64,000 nt of DNA, taken from positions 62,001 to 126,000 of the forward strand of contig CAILUG010000056.1 in assembly GCA_903837345.1 (NCBI GenBank). The letters run 5' to 3'. Below the pieces are notes generated by a model. That model ran no database searches, had not been told where the DNA came from, and saw nothing but the letters and a program-made list of their open reading frames with translations. Position 1 is the first letter of the stretch. Each line of letters begins with the position of its first letter. Source of the stretch: an uncultured Gammaproteobacteria bacterium (GTDB lineage: Bacteria; Pseudomonadota; Gammaproteobacteria; Pseudomonadales; Pseudohongiellaceae). The position numbers and the translations under genes are program-made. This document shows positions 8,723-17,945 of this stretch, piece by piece.

Positions 8723-9730
8723 ATGAAAAACGCTGACTCCATGAATGACACTCCCCCCGAGAACGACACCAACGCCACCGGCAACACCAGCCCGATGAAC
8801 AGGCGGGATTTTCTTGCGACAACGGCCGGCTTGGCGGCGGTCGTCTCTGCAGTCTCGGTTACCTCGGTTGCCTCGGCGCAACCGCCAGCGGCACCAGCCG
8901 CAGCTCCAGCTGCAGCGCCCGGCCGAGGCGGCGGCGCGAGCATCCCGGCCGGCTCGCAGACTTTCAACACGGTCATCACCAAGCTGAAGGAAGGAAAACA
9001 GATTTTCAGCAACACCATTTTTTCGCCAGACCTCGAGGCAGCGAAGAAAGCTTGCGAGGGGCAGGATTTCATCTGGGTCGAAATGCAGCACTCCCGGCTG
9101 ACGTGGCACGAGTCGGAGGATCTGATCAGGGTGATCGCGCAGGCCGGCTGCATTCCGTTCGTGCGCGTGCCAAACGCGAACCCAGGCGACATCCAGAAAG
9201 CCACCGATGCCGGCGCGCTCGGCATCATCATCCCCATGGTTGACACAGTAGAAGAGGCCCGCAGGGCGGTTGCGTATGCCAAATGGCCAATCGGAAATCG
9301 CAACAATCCCAACACCAAGCCGTGGGGCCATCGCAGCTCGGGTGGCGGCCAGTTCACTTCGCTCTGGGGGCCCGGCTACCAGACCAACGCAAACAACAAC
9401 ATCCTGATCATGATCCAGATTGAAAACCCGCAGGGCGTTGGCCTGATCGACACCATTCTCGAAGAGGTCGAGGGCATCGACATTGTCATGGTCGCCAGCA
9501 ATGATTTCGGCTGGCAGGCGGGTGACCGCGATGGCGACGAGAGCTACAACGCACGCGAAAAAACTGTCCGCGAAGTCGTGCTCAAGCACGGTAAAATCCT
9601 CGCCGGTCCTTCGAGTTGGCAGGATCGCCCCGGTTACCGGTTGTTCCAGGGCCGCCGCAACGCGACCAACACTGGCTACGACGCTACCGGCAACAGGATT
9701 CCGGACGCGGCCTCGGCGACCAAAAAATAA
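8723..9730 (+). CDS. Tat-exported HpcH/HpaI-type aldolase/citrate-lyase family protein
   Basis: 335 aa. The N-terminus carries a twin-arginine signal (MNRRDFLATTAGLAAV) about 25 residues in, then an Ala/Pro-rich linker. The mature part follows the HpaI aldolase barrel: DFIWVEMQHS, IPFVRVPNANPGDIQKATDAGALGIIIPMVDTVEEA split over two strands, the metal-site glutamate in MIQIENPQG and an Asp in SNDFGWQ. Cytoplasmic members cleave 2-keto-3-deoxy acids from aromatic meta-cleavage pathways using a divalent metal. An exported version is unusual, so the reaction is uncertain. The ribosome site is weak; an in-frame ATG at 8741 is an alternative start. Confidence 0.8.
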   Translation: MKNADSMNDTPPENDTNATGNTSPMNRRDFLATTAGLAAVVSAVSVTSVASAQPPAAPAAAPAAAPGRGGGASIPAGSQTFNTVITKLKEGKQIFSNTIFSPDLEAAKKACEGQDFIWVEMQHSRLTWHESEDLIRVIAQAGCIPFVRVPNANPGDIQKATDAGALGIIIPMVDTVEEARRAVAYAKWPIGNRNNPNTKPWGHRSSGGGQFTSLWGPGYQTNANNNILIMIQIENPQGVGLIDTILEEVEGIDIVMVASNDFGWQAGDRDGDESYNAREKTVREVVLKHGKILAGPSSWQDRPGYRLFQGRRNATNTGYDATGNRIPDAASATKK

Positions 9731-9861
9731 CCCGGCCGCAATGTCAGCTGCGCTATCTGCAGACTGGCACCGCGGGCAGGATTCTGCGGCAAGTCAGTCA
9801 GCGCGCATGGCACTGAAGCCAGCCGCATCCGCGATTGCAGATGAAGCAGTCGCGGCGCGGC

Positions 9862-10737
9862 TCATGGCCTGACGATGATGTCGCTGCGGCGACGTGTCCA
9901 GTCATCGATACCGTTGCCAGGCTGAACTACAGCGACGACACGCACTTTCAGTTCAGTTCCCGTTGGCAAACCGAACATGCGGATCACGTTGGCGAGCTCC
10001 TTCGCCCGCAGCTCGGCAATCTTCGCTATCTCGTCCAGCTGCTTGCCGTTCGACAATTTCACGCTGGCGCGGTAGGAGACGACCTCCACCGACTTCGCCT
10101 TGATGTCACCGGCATACTTCAACGCTTCCTGCAGTTTGTTGATGGTGAGACCGGCCAGTTCGGAATCGAATTCATAATGCAGCTCAAAAGTCTTTGCTAC
10201 AAAAGGCGGCTTGGGCGCGTCGGCCGGTGCGCCGCGAGCAGCATTGGCATTCTGTTGCAGCCCTGCGATCTGGGCATTGCCTGGGCCCGGTCCGCGGCGT
10301 GGCTCCAGCGTGTTGTAACGCGGATTTTCCGGCAGCATCGTGCGGCAACTGTTGTCGAGCTCGCGCATGGTAGAGATCACCGGCGGCTGGGGCAGATCAA
10401 CGCCAGCGGATTTACCGGATGGTCGTTTGTCAAACACTGAGCCCGGCGACGCCAGCACTATGCCACCGCACACCCGCGGCTGTGCGGTGACGATGCCTTC
10501 CACCAATACCTGATGGCCTTGCAGCGGTGGTGTCCAGCCACCGGAGTCAGTCTGGATGCCGAGAAAATAGGTTTCACCCTGGTATTCCGCCAACCAGCAC
10601 GGCACAGTGTTGGTGTCCTGGAACACGGGACACGCAACAAAACCCAGCCGCTGCGATTCGGCGGCGTCGACAGTGCCTGCCAGCAACACGAGCGGCAGCG
10701 CGACATTGAACAGGCGACGTGAAAGGATTCTGGGCAT
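9862..10737 (-). CDS. Periplasmic OmpA-like C-terminal domain protein, copy 1
   Basis: 291 aa. ATG 10737 was chosen because AGGAA lies about 8 bases upstream and a signal peptide follows directly. The N-terminal part (FVACPVFQDTNTVPCWLAEY, QVLVEGIV, VCGGIVL) matches position by position the paralogue at 21548 (FVSCPIVRDTRSVPCWLSEY, KVLVEGVV, VCGGIVL). The C-terminal half (FELHYEFDSE, KLSNGKQL, ELRAKELANVIRMFGLP, DDWTRRR) looks like an OmpA/MotB peptidoglycan-binding fold, though degenerate. It lies 44 bp after the broken cytochrome gene; the intact copies are also adjacent, so the pair works together, perhaps anchoring the cytochrome. Function inferred only from context. Confidence 0.7.
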   Translation of the reverse strand: MPRILSRRLFNVALPLVLLAGTVDAAESQRLGFVACPVFQDTNTVPCWLAEYQGETYFLGIQTDSGGWTPPLQGHQVLVEGIVTAQPRVCGGIVLASPGSVFDKRPSGKSAGVDLPQPPVISTMRELDNSCRTMLPENPRYNTLEPRRGPGPGNAQIAGLQQNANAARGAPADAPKPPFVAKTFELHYEFDSELAGLTINKLQEALKYAGDIKAKSVEVVSYRASVKLSNGKQLDEIAKIAELRAKELANVIRMFGLPTGTELKVRVVAVVQPGNGIDDWTRRRSDIIVRP

Positions 10738-10781
10738 GGCTGGGTTCCTGGCGAATTCGGGAAGCAGGGGCGACACGGGAT

Positions 10782-12323
10782 TCACAACACGCTGAGGAAA
10801 TTGGTGAGATCTTCCTTCTCCTGCGTGGTATAGCCGATATTGAAGCGGCGGTCATAGAAATCGACCAGATCCCGCAGCGTGGCAGCTGACCCGTTGGAAA
10901 AATACGGCGCCCGTGCCGCCAGTCCGCGGAACTGACCCATGACAATGGAACCTACATCAACGCAACGGCCGGAGATCAGCGCGCGACCCGGATCCTGCGT
11001 GTAGATTACGCGGCCAAGAAACGTATGTGGACGCGCGTCCGCGTTACACGTGATCTTGAACAGCGGCAGTTCGGTCTTCTCTTCGCTCCACGGATTGTCG
11101 AGAGTTACACGCGCATACGGCAGATTGGTGGTACCAACGTCCACCCAGCCAGCCGACAGATCGGTGCCAACCATGTTGGAATTGTGGCAAGTGGCGCAAG
11201 TGCGCTTCATCGGGTTGCCCATGCCCACTGTGTTTATGTGCGTGGTATCGCTGATGTAGAAAGGCCGCTTGAAGAACACATCATGACCGCGCGCCACAGA
11301 TGCACGGAACTCGCGCTGGCCGCTGGTTTCGCCTGGTGCCGGATTCCACATTGCAAAAGAGTGGAATAGTGGCGTGCCAAAATTGTCGCCCAGACCGCGT
11401 TCCTGTTTTTCGAGGTTGTGCGGACCCAGTCCATCCGGACCACCCTGCTCCACCAGCGATCCGCCGGTGTGGCTGTCCACTTGCGCGGCATAGATCTGGC
11501 TCTCGAAATTCACAATGCGGTCAAGTGTGTCTGCAGTCAATTCGTCTTTCACCTGCAGATGGTCATGCGAGGCGCTGATGGCCTGGGTGCGCAACGAAGG
11601 CTCGCGGGCGTCGGACATGATGTTCATGCTCATGTACTTGCCGGTGAAAGGATCGCGGTCGTTGATCATCGCCAGCCGCTTGGCGTTGAACGAACCCACT
11701 TCGTAGTTGATGTATTTGAGGTTGGCAGCGATGCGAGGACGCCGGTAGACCGACACAGTCGGTTTGGCGCTGTTGAGTCCATAGACTGGGTCAGTATTGC
11801 AACCTGTTGGATCGCGCACCACTTCGATCGTGAATTCCGGTTCGGTCGGTACGCCGTTGCGCGGCTTCGGTGGCCACTGCAATCCGACGCGTATCAGGCC
11901 CCGGTTGAGCAGCAACGAATGCGACTTTGCCTAATCGCGCGGCAAGTTGGGACAGTTGGCACCGTCGACAGGTGCGAACAGCGGGTCCTTGCTGCCGTTG
12001 GTTTGCCACTGCTGACGGATCGAAGCCAGCGAGAGCCCCATGGCATCGGAGGGCTGATGACAGGTTACGCAGGCGCGGCCATTGGTGCCCAACGCCTCGA
12101 AGAAGGGATGACCCTTCATGTCTACCGGACCTTTCACATTGAAGATGCCGTTCTTGCCGTCGACATTGTTGAACATGGCCTCGGCAGGAAACACGCCGCC
12201 CTGCCCCGGGCGGGTCCACTCGCGTTGGTCAGTCTGGGCCGCTTGTGCCAGCGCATGACTGCCTAGCAGCACGGACAGCGCCAGCGAAGCCATAATGGCA
12301 CCGGAAATCGGGTTGTGACGCAT
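10782..12323 (-). pseudogene. Di-heme cytochrome c, interrupted by an in-frame TAG
   Basis: The frame reads from a signal peptide (MRHNPISGAIMASLALSV..SHALAQ) through a first heme site C-V-T-C-H and a second C-A-T-C-H to the end FYDRRFNIGYTTQEKEDLTNFLSVL, interrupted by a single TAG at 11931-11933 (leftward strand). The paralogue at 19980 reads PRAEAASHSLLLQRG where this one reads PRD-stop-AKSHSLLLNRG, so one base change (GAG to TAG) explains it; there is no frameshift and everything downstream is well conserved. The family resembles large CCP/MauG-type di-heme cytochromes. Either a recent nonsense mutation, a sequencing error, or two polypeptides; the second half could restart at TTG/ATG codons but would lack a signal peptide. 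Confidence 0.75.
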
Positions 12324-12571
12324 TGGCTCGGTTCTCCAATTCATGTTTCGTGGTGATCCCCGGCCCATGCTTCAGTCCGGTTACAGCATAAAGCACAGGC
12401 CGGGGCGATAGCCAAGGCCGGGCAGCGCTGTTTCCGGCACTATGAAATCCCTGGCTGACCATACCAACTCAAGATTTTCCTGTTATTGGACTACGAGCAG
12501 GTTTGCAGCAGTTCGTTATGGGCACGAGTTGCCTGTCGGCAAGAATAGTGCAGCCGCCAACAAGTTTCCAA

Positions 12572-12591
12572 CAACATTGTTAACAATATTG
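12572..12591. promoter_or_regulatory. Palindromic motif ATTGTTAACAATATTG, site 1
   Basis: CAACATTGTTAACAATATTG contains the perfect palindrome ATTGTTAACAAT (12576-12587). Nineteen of 20 bases are shared with 28969-28988, and 27157-27172 carries the same core in reverse. It lies between the lacI 3' end and the upstream region of the leftward broken cytochrome gene, about 250 bp before its start. A transcription-factor site is likely; which factor is unknown, the GntR protein at 29068 being the nearest candidate. Confidence 0.55.
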
Positions 12592-12628
12592 CACACATTT
12601 CCTGCACCTACCGGACAGGTACCGATGG

Positions 12629-13657
12629 TCAGCGTGACTCGCCGCAGGATTCCCGCACTACGAGTTCACCCGGCATCTTCACTGATTCCACTGTCTCGCC
12701 GGCAATCCGGCGCAGCAACTGGGTCACCAACAGTTTGGCGCCGCGCGTGAGATCCTGCCGCAAGGTAGTCAGTGCCGGATGCACATGGGCACCAAGATCA
12801 ATACCGTCGAAGCCCACAACAGCCACTTGTTCGGGAATGGCAATGCCGGATGATGACAGCGCCCGCATCGCACTGATCGCTATCACATCAGAAGCTGCAA
12901 ACACCGCATCGAACTTGCGGCCGGTGCGCAAATGTTCCAGCGTCGCCTGGTAGGCGGCATCCGGTGTCAGGTGGGCTTTTACCATCACCGGTTTGGCAGT
13001 GCCGGCCGGACCGTGGGCAAGCGCTTGTTCATATCCTTCATAGCGCAGCTTGATCTCCGGGCTCACCGGATCGCCGATGAATACGATGCGACGGCGGCCA
13101 AGCCGCAACAAATGTTCAGTCGCCATGCGCGCTGCGCTGACGTTGTCAGTACCCACCACGCAATAATTCTGTCCGCGCAGATGTCCACCCCACACGACAA
13201 ACGGAACCTCGCTGTACGCTGCAGCCTGCAGCACCTTGTGCTCGGTGCTCTGACCGATGACGATGATGCCATCCGAGCGTCGTGCTGCCGCCAGTTGGTC
13301 GAACCAGTGATCCATGGGCGGCACCACTTTCTGCAGCAGCATGCCATAGCCTTTTTCGGTGATCTCATCGGCAAGATGACTCAACAGACTGCTGAAGAAG
13401 GGATCAGTCAACCCCTGCCCGAGTTCATGCGCCAGCGGGATGACCACACTGAGGGTCTGCGTGCGGCCGGACCGCAGGTTGCGGGCAGTGGAATTGACCA
13501 CATAGCCGTGCTGGCTGGCCAGCTTGATTATGCGTTTGCGGACGCTCTGCTCGACCAGTGGACTGTCAGCGAGCGCGCGGGATACGGTCGACACATGCAC
13601 GCCGGCGAGACGGGCAAGGTCGGCCATGGTGGTGGCAGATTTGGGTTTACTGTTCAT
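12629..13657 (-). CDS. LacI/GalR-family transcriptional regulator
   Basis: 342 aa. The N-terminal helix-turn-helix is textbook (TMADLARLAGVHVSTVSRAL, then QHGYVVNSTARNLRSGRT, the hinge), followed by a periplasmic-binding-protein-like sensor domain (VVIPLAHELGQGLTDPFFSSL, SDGIIVIGQ, RRIVFIGDP, DAVFAASDVIAISAM, VAVVGFDGIDLGAHVHPALTT). It is last in a leftward series with two esterases (13698, 14992), only 40 bp from the nearest, so it is probably transcribed with them from the 16.1-16.2 kb promoter region that carries a LacI-type operator; that would make it autoregulated. Likely ligand: a sugar or sugar phosphate, given the matching operator at the sucrose locus. Confidence 0.92.
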   Translation of the reverse strand: MNSKPKSATTMADLARLAGVHVSTVSRALADSPLVEQSVRKRIIKLASQHGYVVNSTARNLRSGRTQTLSVVIPLAHELGQGLTDPFFSSLLSHLADEITEKGYGMLLQKVVPPMDHWFDQLAAARRSDGIIVIGQSTEHKVLQAAAYSEVPFVVWGGHLRGQNYCVVGTDNVSAARMATEHLLRLGRRRIVFIGDPVSPEIKLRYEGYEQALAHGPAGTAKPVMVKAHLTPDAAYQATLEHLRTGRKFDAVFAASDVIAISAMRALSSSGIAIPEQVAVVGFDGIDLGAHVHPALTTLRQDLTRGAKLLVTQLLRRIAGETVESVKMPGELVVRESCGESR

Positions 13658-13697
13658 GCCGGCATGTTAACAGTGCCAGCCCTCACCCGCGAACAGC

Positions 13698-14975
13698 TCA
13701 GCGCGTAAAAACCCCGATGTCGATCACTGCCGCCATCGCCGCATTACCGGCATCGTTCGGGTGGATATGGTCGCCACTGTCAAACTCCGGCTTCAGCCGC
13801 GTATTTTGTTGCGGATCACGGGTAGCTGCGTCGAAATCAACGATGGCGTCGTACTTGCCGCTGCTACGTATCCACGCGTTGACTGCCTGCCGCATCGCTT
13901 CGGTATCAGGATTGAACAGCCACAGGCCTCCCATGGGTGTCAGTGTCGCTCCCATCACCTTGATACCGTTGGCGTGTGCGCGGTCCACAAGTTGCGACAA
14001 GCCTTCGATGATCTGGGTCGCAGTTGTCTTCTGGTCGTCCGGCACTCCTGGCAGCGCGGTGAAGTTGATGTCGTTGATGCCTTCCAGTAACACCATCCAG
14101 TGCACACCACCACGTGCCAGTACGTCGCGATCGAAGCGTGTCAGTGCACTCGCTCCGGCGCCGGTGCGCAGCACGCGGTTGCCGGAGATACCCATGTTGA
14201 CTACACCCAATGCTGCCGTGGTTTTGTTCTGCTGCAGCCGCACGGCCAGCAATGACGGACAATCCTTGTGTGCATCGACCGACGTCATGAAGCCGTCGGT
14301 GATCGAATCACCGAACGCGATGACCATGCCGGTCTGCAACGGTGCCAGCACTTCGACACCGGCGAGCCAGAAATAGGAACGGTTGGTCTCAGTTGCCGTC
14401 AGCGTCGGAGCGGACAGCACATTGCCCTTGGCGATACGCGTGGTGTTGAGACCCAGTTCGTGGCGCGTGGCAGTCGCGGTGGTATCCGGCACATAAACCG
14501 TTACCGCAAGTTCAGCCAGCGCGGGCACTGCCATGTCAACCGGGTCGCTGACTACCAGGCCGCCCGGATGCAGGGTAACGCTGGTCTTGCCGCCGAAGGT
14601 AAGTGCATGGTCGGTTTTTGCATCGATGGCACCATTGCCGCTGTGACGCGCCACATGCACGCCACCGAGCAGCGCCGGTTGCACGCCTTGTGCATTCGAA
14701 AACTGCAGACGGAGTTTGTCGCCAGCGACACTGCTGCGCACAATCATCCTGACGCTCTGGTCATGCAACTCTTTCGGCACCGGTGGAATCGGCGATGGCG
14801 CGGGATTTTTCGGCATTGCATCAGCCGGCGGTGGACGCACCCACGACTGCGGTGGATCCACGAGCAGCATTGGCGCCGTGCCCCAGCTCGCCACCCAGTG
14901 TTTGCCGTCCTGTGCCTGCGCCGGGCTGTGCCATGAAACAAGCGTGCAAAGAAGTACCAGCAGTTTTCTTGTCAT
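13698..14975 (-). CDS. Secreted SGNH/GDSL hydrolase
   Basis: 425 aa. The frame is open further upstream, but ATG 14975 has GGAG 8 bases before it and begins a signal peptide (MTRKLLVLLCTLVSWHSPAQA). An N-terminal jelly-roll-like part (residues about 30-215) precedes the SGNH domain: block I AFGDSITDGFM with the nucleophile Ser, block II NMGISGNRVL, block III LEGINDIN with Asn, and block V DHIHPNDAG with the catalytic Asp and His. Such two-domain secreted esterases deacylate carbohydrates or plant polymers. Middle gene of the leftward hydrolase-hydrolase-lacI series, 16 bp after its neighbour. Confidence 0.87.
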   Translation of the reverse strand: MTRKLLVLLCTLVSWHSPAQAQDGKHWVASWGTAPMLLVDPPQSWVRPPPADAMPKNPAPSPIPPVPKELHDQSVRMIVRSSVAGDKLRLQFSNAQGVQPALLGGVHVARHSGNGAIDAKTDHALTFGGKTSVTLHPGGLVVSDPVDMAVPALAELAVTVYVPDTTATATRHELGLNTTRIAKGNVLSAPTLTATETNRSYFWLAGVEVLAPLQTGMVIAFGDSITDGFMTSVDAHKDCPSLLAVRLQQNKTTAALGVVNMGISGNRVLRTGAGASALTRFDRDVLARGGVHWMVLLEGINDINFTALPGVPDDQKTTATQIIEGLSQLVDRAHANGIKVMGATLTPMGGLWLFNPDTEAMRQAVNAWIRSSGKYDAIVDFDAATRDPQQNTRLKPEFDSGDHIHPNDAGNAAMAAVIDIGVFTR

Positions 14976-14991
14976 TGTTGTCACTCCGTGT

Positions 14992-16092
14992 TCAGGATTT
15001 ACCGAGCCACTTGTCGAAGAATTTGATGACGAAATCGAAGCACTCGCGCGATTCCGGCACATCCGGGTTATAGAAGAAGCCATGGAACATGCCTTCCCAC
15101 ACATAGAGTTCAGCCGGCACATTTTGTTTGGATAACTGGATATGCGTGTACACCGCATTGCTGAGATCGAAACCGCGCGTCGCCGAGACGATCATGGTCG
15201 GCGGAAATTTGGCCAGCACCGCCGGATCGCTGGTTGGCGCTACCAGCGGATCGTGCGGATCAGTGCCCGCCAGATAAGCCATGCCTCCGCCACTGATGGC
15301 ACCGGCAGGCGCCGGCTGCGGCATGCGGCCTTCACCCAGTGACATCGTGAAGTAATTGGCATCGCCGCCGAAGGACGCATCGGTGGGTGCAGCACCTGCA
15401 CACAAGAGCCCGATGGCGCCCGGGCGTGGCAGTTGGTGTTGCTGGAACCAGGCCACGGCCATGCCCGTCAGCATACCCCCGGCCGAACAGCCGTAAATGC
15501 CGATGTTTTGCGGCTGGTAGGTCTTGAGCAGTGCAGCATAGGCCGCCGCCACATCTTCGCTGGCAGCAGGAAACTTGTACTGGGGGCTCTCGCGATAATC
15601 AAGACTGATCACCTTGATACGCCCGAGCGCCGCGATGGGGATCGACTCCAGTTCCGCACAGCCAGCCCAGCAGCCACTGAAGCCGCCACCGTGCAGATTG
15701 ATCAACACCTTGTCACGATGCTTGTCAGCGATACCGTTGGCTGGCGTGTACACATAGGCATGTACGCCACCGATGCTGGCGTCTTCACGCGTTACCGGAT
15801 ACAGCTGGCGTTCCCTCTCCAGATAGCCGACCAACAGATTGGGGACCCCATTGGTCTGCCCCGACATCGCCGGATTGCGCAGCTGGTTCAGATGCTCGGC
15901 CATATAAGCCTTGCCGTCGGGGCTGAGGAACCCGGAGACCGGCACTGTCAGTCCCGGCATGTGGATAGTTCCGTCCTGGTCAAGTCCGACCGGATTGACC
16001 GGCCGTTGTTGTGCTGCCACAGGCAGTGCCATGCCGAATACCAGCGGTATGACCACTGCAGCCTGCAACAACCTGAGGGTGCGACACAACAT
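14992..16092 (-). CDS. Secreted alpha/beta hydrolase of the HSL (esterase) type
   Basis: 366 aa starting at ATG 16092, preceded by AGAGGAA; the upstream frame extension is low-complexity sequence and is not counted. Signal peptide LLQAAVVIPLVFGMALPVAAQ. Oxyanion motif HGGGFSGCW, nucleophile elbow IYGCSAGGML, catalytic Asp region DPHDPL and His in MFHGFFY identify a hormone-sensitive-lipase-type carboxylesterase. It heads the leftward series with the SGNH hydrolase and LacI regulator; about 150 bp upstream is the LacI-type operator shared with the divergent tannase-type gene. Probably removes acyl groups from a plant-derived ester; the substrate is inferred. Confidence 0.85.
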   Translation of the reverse strand: MLCRTLRLLQAAVVIPLVFGMALPVAAQQRPVNPVGLDQDGTIHMPGLTVPVSGFLSPDGKAYMAEHLNQLRNPAMSGQTNGVPNLLVGYLERERQLYPVTREDASIGGVHAYVYTPANGIADKHRDKVLINLHGGGFSGCWAGCAELESIPIAALGRIKVISLDYRESPQYKFPAASEDVAAAYAALLKTYQPQNIGIYGCSAGGMLTGMAVAWFQQHQLPRPGAIGLLCAGAAPTDASFGGDANYFTMSLGEGRMPQPAPAGAISGGGMAYLAGTDPHDPLVAPTSDPAVLAKFPPTMIVSATRGFDLSNAVYTHIQLSKQNVPAELYVWEGMFHGFFYNPDVPESRECFDFVIKFFDKWLGKS

Positions 16093-16240
16093 GGGATTCC
16101 TCTGCACAACCAACATCTGTACAAGTAGCATCTGCACAAGCAACATAAAGCCAGCAACATCAAGCCAGCAAAGTCCAGCCATCACAATCCGGCAGCCACC
16201 GGCTGGCCACCTGACAATGCGGCAGGAACTTACCTCTCAA

Positions 16241-16254
16241 TGCAAACGATTGCA
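16241..16254. promoter_or_regulatory. LacI-family operator, site 2
   Basis: TGCAAACGATTGCA is the exact reverse complement of site 1 at 6263. It lies in the divergent promoter region between the HSL-type esterase (leftward) and the tannase-type esterase (rightward), 52 bp before the ATG of the latter. TTGCAA at 16250-16255 could serve as a -35 element with GATAGT 16 bp downstream (16272-16277), so a bound repressor would occlude it. Confidence 0.75.
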
Positions 16255-16305
16255 ACAAGGCACATTGCCGGGATAGTCTCACTACAAACAAGAAGAGGAA
16301 TACCA

Positions 16306-17913
16306 ATGAACAACCTCAGATCCTGGCTACGTCCAGTCGCAGCTGCCACCATCCTGCTTGCCACTCACAACGTGCTTGCTGCGGAAGCAGATGCGCGTGC
16401 CGCCTGCTCTGCACTGAGCTCGCTTTCCACTCCTGCTTTCAAAGTTGATGCTGCCGAATGGGTAACGGCTTCGCAATTGCCGTCCGGACCCGGCGGTGCT
16501 ACCACACCGGTGCCCGCGCATTGCCTGTTCCGCGTCACACTGGATCCGCGTGCCTCCGGCCTGGAAGGCATGAGCTATGGCACCGGCATGGAATTGCGTC
16601 TGCCACTCGAGTGGAACGGCCGTCTGCTGTTCCAGGGTGGCGGCGGACTCGATGGCGTACTGAATACAGCGCTGGGGCCGGTCAGTGGCGGTCCCGCAGC
16701 ACTGACGCGCGGCTTCGCCGTAGTGTCGACCGATGGCGGCCATCGTGGCCGCAACAACATTGATTCGCGCTTTGGCATCGACCAGCAAGCCAAACTCGAT
16801 TTTGCCTATCAGGCTGTGCAGCGCAGTACTACTGAAGCCAAGACCTTGATCAATCGCTATTACGGTCGCAAACCTGATCGCTCCTATTTCATGGGTTGCT
16901 CCACTGGTGGCCGTGAGGCAATGATGGCAGCGCAAAAAATGCCGATGGAATTCGACGGCATCGTGGCGGGCAATGCCTCGTTCAACCTGACGCGCGTGGC
17001 GATGAACCAGGTCTGGAGCCTGCAGACGGTGACAAAACTCGCACCCAGGGACGCCAGCGGCAAACCACAACTTTCGGAAGCCTTCAGTGACACGCAACTG
17101 AAGGCGGTCGCCGATGCAGTAGTCAAGCAATGTGATGCGCTAGATGGTCTCGCCGACGGCATGATCAACGATTTCCAGGCTTGCCATTTCGACCCGGCTT
17201 CACTCAAGTGCGGGACCCCGGGCAATGACAAGCCGCAGCAGTGCCTGACACAACCGCAGATCACTGCACTCAAGGACATCATGGGCGGCGCACGCAATTC
17301 CCGTGGTGAGTCTCTCTACGGTGCGATGCCCTACGATACCGGCATCGCACTGCCGGCATGGCGCGGCATGCACCTTGGCACTGGCCCCAATGCTCCAGCC
17401 AATGCCTCGCTTGGTCGTGATACCTTGCGTTTGTTCTCGCTGACACCGCCCAACCCCGATCTTGATCCACTCACTTTCAATTTTGATCGCGATGTTGCAC
17501 TCACTACCGAAACCGCCGCCATCAACGATGCCGTGGCTACGCTGCACACCAGTTTCGCGGGCCACGGTGGCAAGATGATTGTCTATCACGGACTGTCAGA
17601 CCAGGCCATGTGGCTGGGCGCATTGACACAATGGTATGACAAGCTGACACCCCGTAACGAACAGGGCCCGCAAGCATGGTCACGGTTGTTCCTGGTACCG
17701 GGCATGACACACTGCGGCGGTGGCCAGTCAACCGATGAATTCGACATGCTGACTGCGATCCAGGCCTGGGTCGAACAGAACAAGGCGCCGGAGCGCATCA
17801 CAGCCAAGGGCAAGGCATTTCCTGATGAAACGCGTCCGCTGTGTCCCTATCCAAAAGTCGCCCGCTACGATGGCGGTGATGTGAAAGACGAGAAAAGTTT
17901 TTCCTGTCGTTGA
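16306..17913 (+). CDS. Tannase/feruloyl-esterase family protein, secreted
   Basis: 535 aa; ATG 16306 follows AGAGGAA, and a signal peptide (LRPVAAATILLATHNVLAAEA) follows it. Family landmarks: GGGGLDG, GFAVVSTDGGHRG, the nucleophile elbow YFMGCSTGGREAMM, the paired-cysteine calcium-site segment CDALDGLADGMINDFQAC, and the C-terminal PGMTHCGGG with the catalytic His next to the disulfide Cys. Such enzymes hydrolyse ester bonds of gallic, ferulic or related acids, or of small aromatic esters. A LacI operator lies just upstream, placing it in the same regulon as sucrose phosphorylase. An SGNH hydrolase follows 32 bp downstream, presumably co-transcribed. Confidence 0.9.
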   Translation: MNNLRSWLRPVAAATILLATHNVLAAEADARAACSALSSLSTPAFKVDAAEWVTASQLPSGPGGATTPVPAHCLFRVTLDPRASGLEGMSYGTGMELRLPLEWNGRLLFQGGGGLDGVLNTALGPVSGGPAALTRGFAVVSTDGGHRGRNNIDSRFGIDQQAKLDFAYQAVQRSTTEAKTLINRYYGRKPDRSYFMGCSTGGREAMMAAQKMPMEFDGIVAGNASFNLTRVAMNQVWSLQTVTKLAPRDASGKPQLSEAFSDTQLKAVADAVVKQCDALDGLADGMINDFQACHFDPASLKCGTPGNDKPQQCLTQPQITALKDIMGGARNSRGESLYGAMPYDTGIALPAWRGMHLGTGPNAPANASLGRDTLRLFSLTPPNPDLDPLTFNFDRDVALTTETAAINDAVATLHTSFAGHGGKMIVYHGLSDQAMWLGALTQWYDKLTPRNEQGPQAWSRLFLVPGMTHCGGGQSTDEFDMLTAIQAWVEQNKAPERITAKGKAFPDETRPLCPYPKVARYDGGDVKDEKSFSCR

Positions 17914-17945
17914 CCCAAGGCCCTGACCTGACGGAGACAAGTGCA

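Noticed and set aside
16093-16185. Longer N-terminus for the HSL-type esterase
   Set aside because: The extension is a low-complexity repeat region (LLVQML repeats) lacking a ribosome site; ATG 16092 has one and starts a signal peptide.
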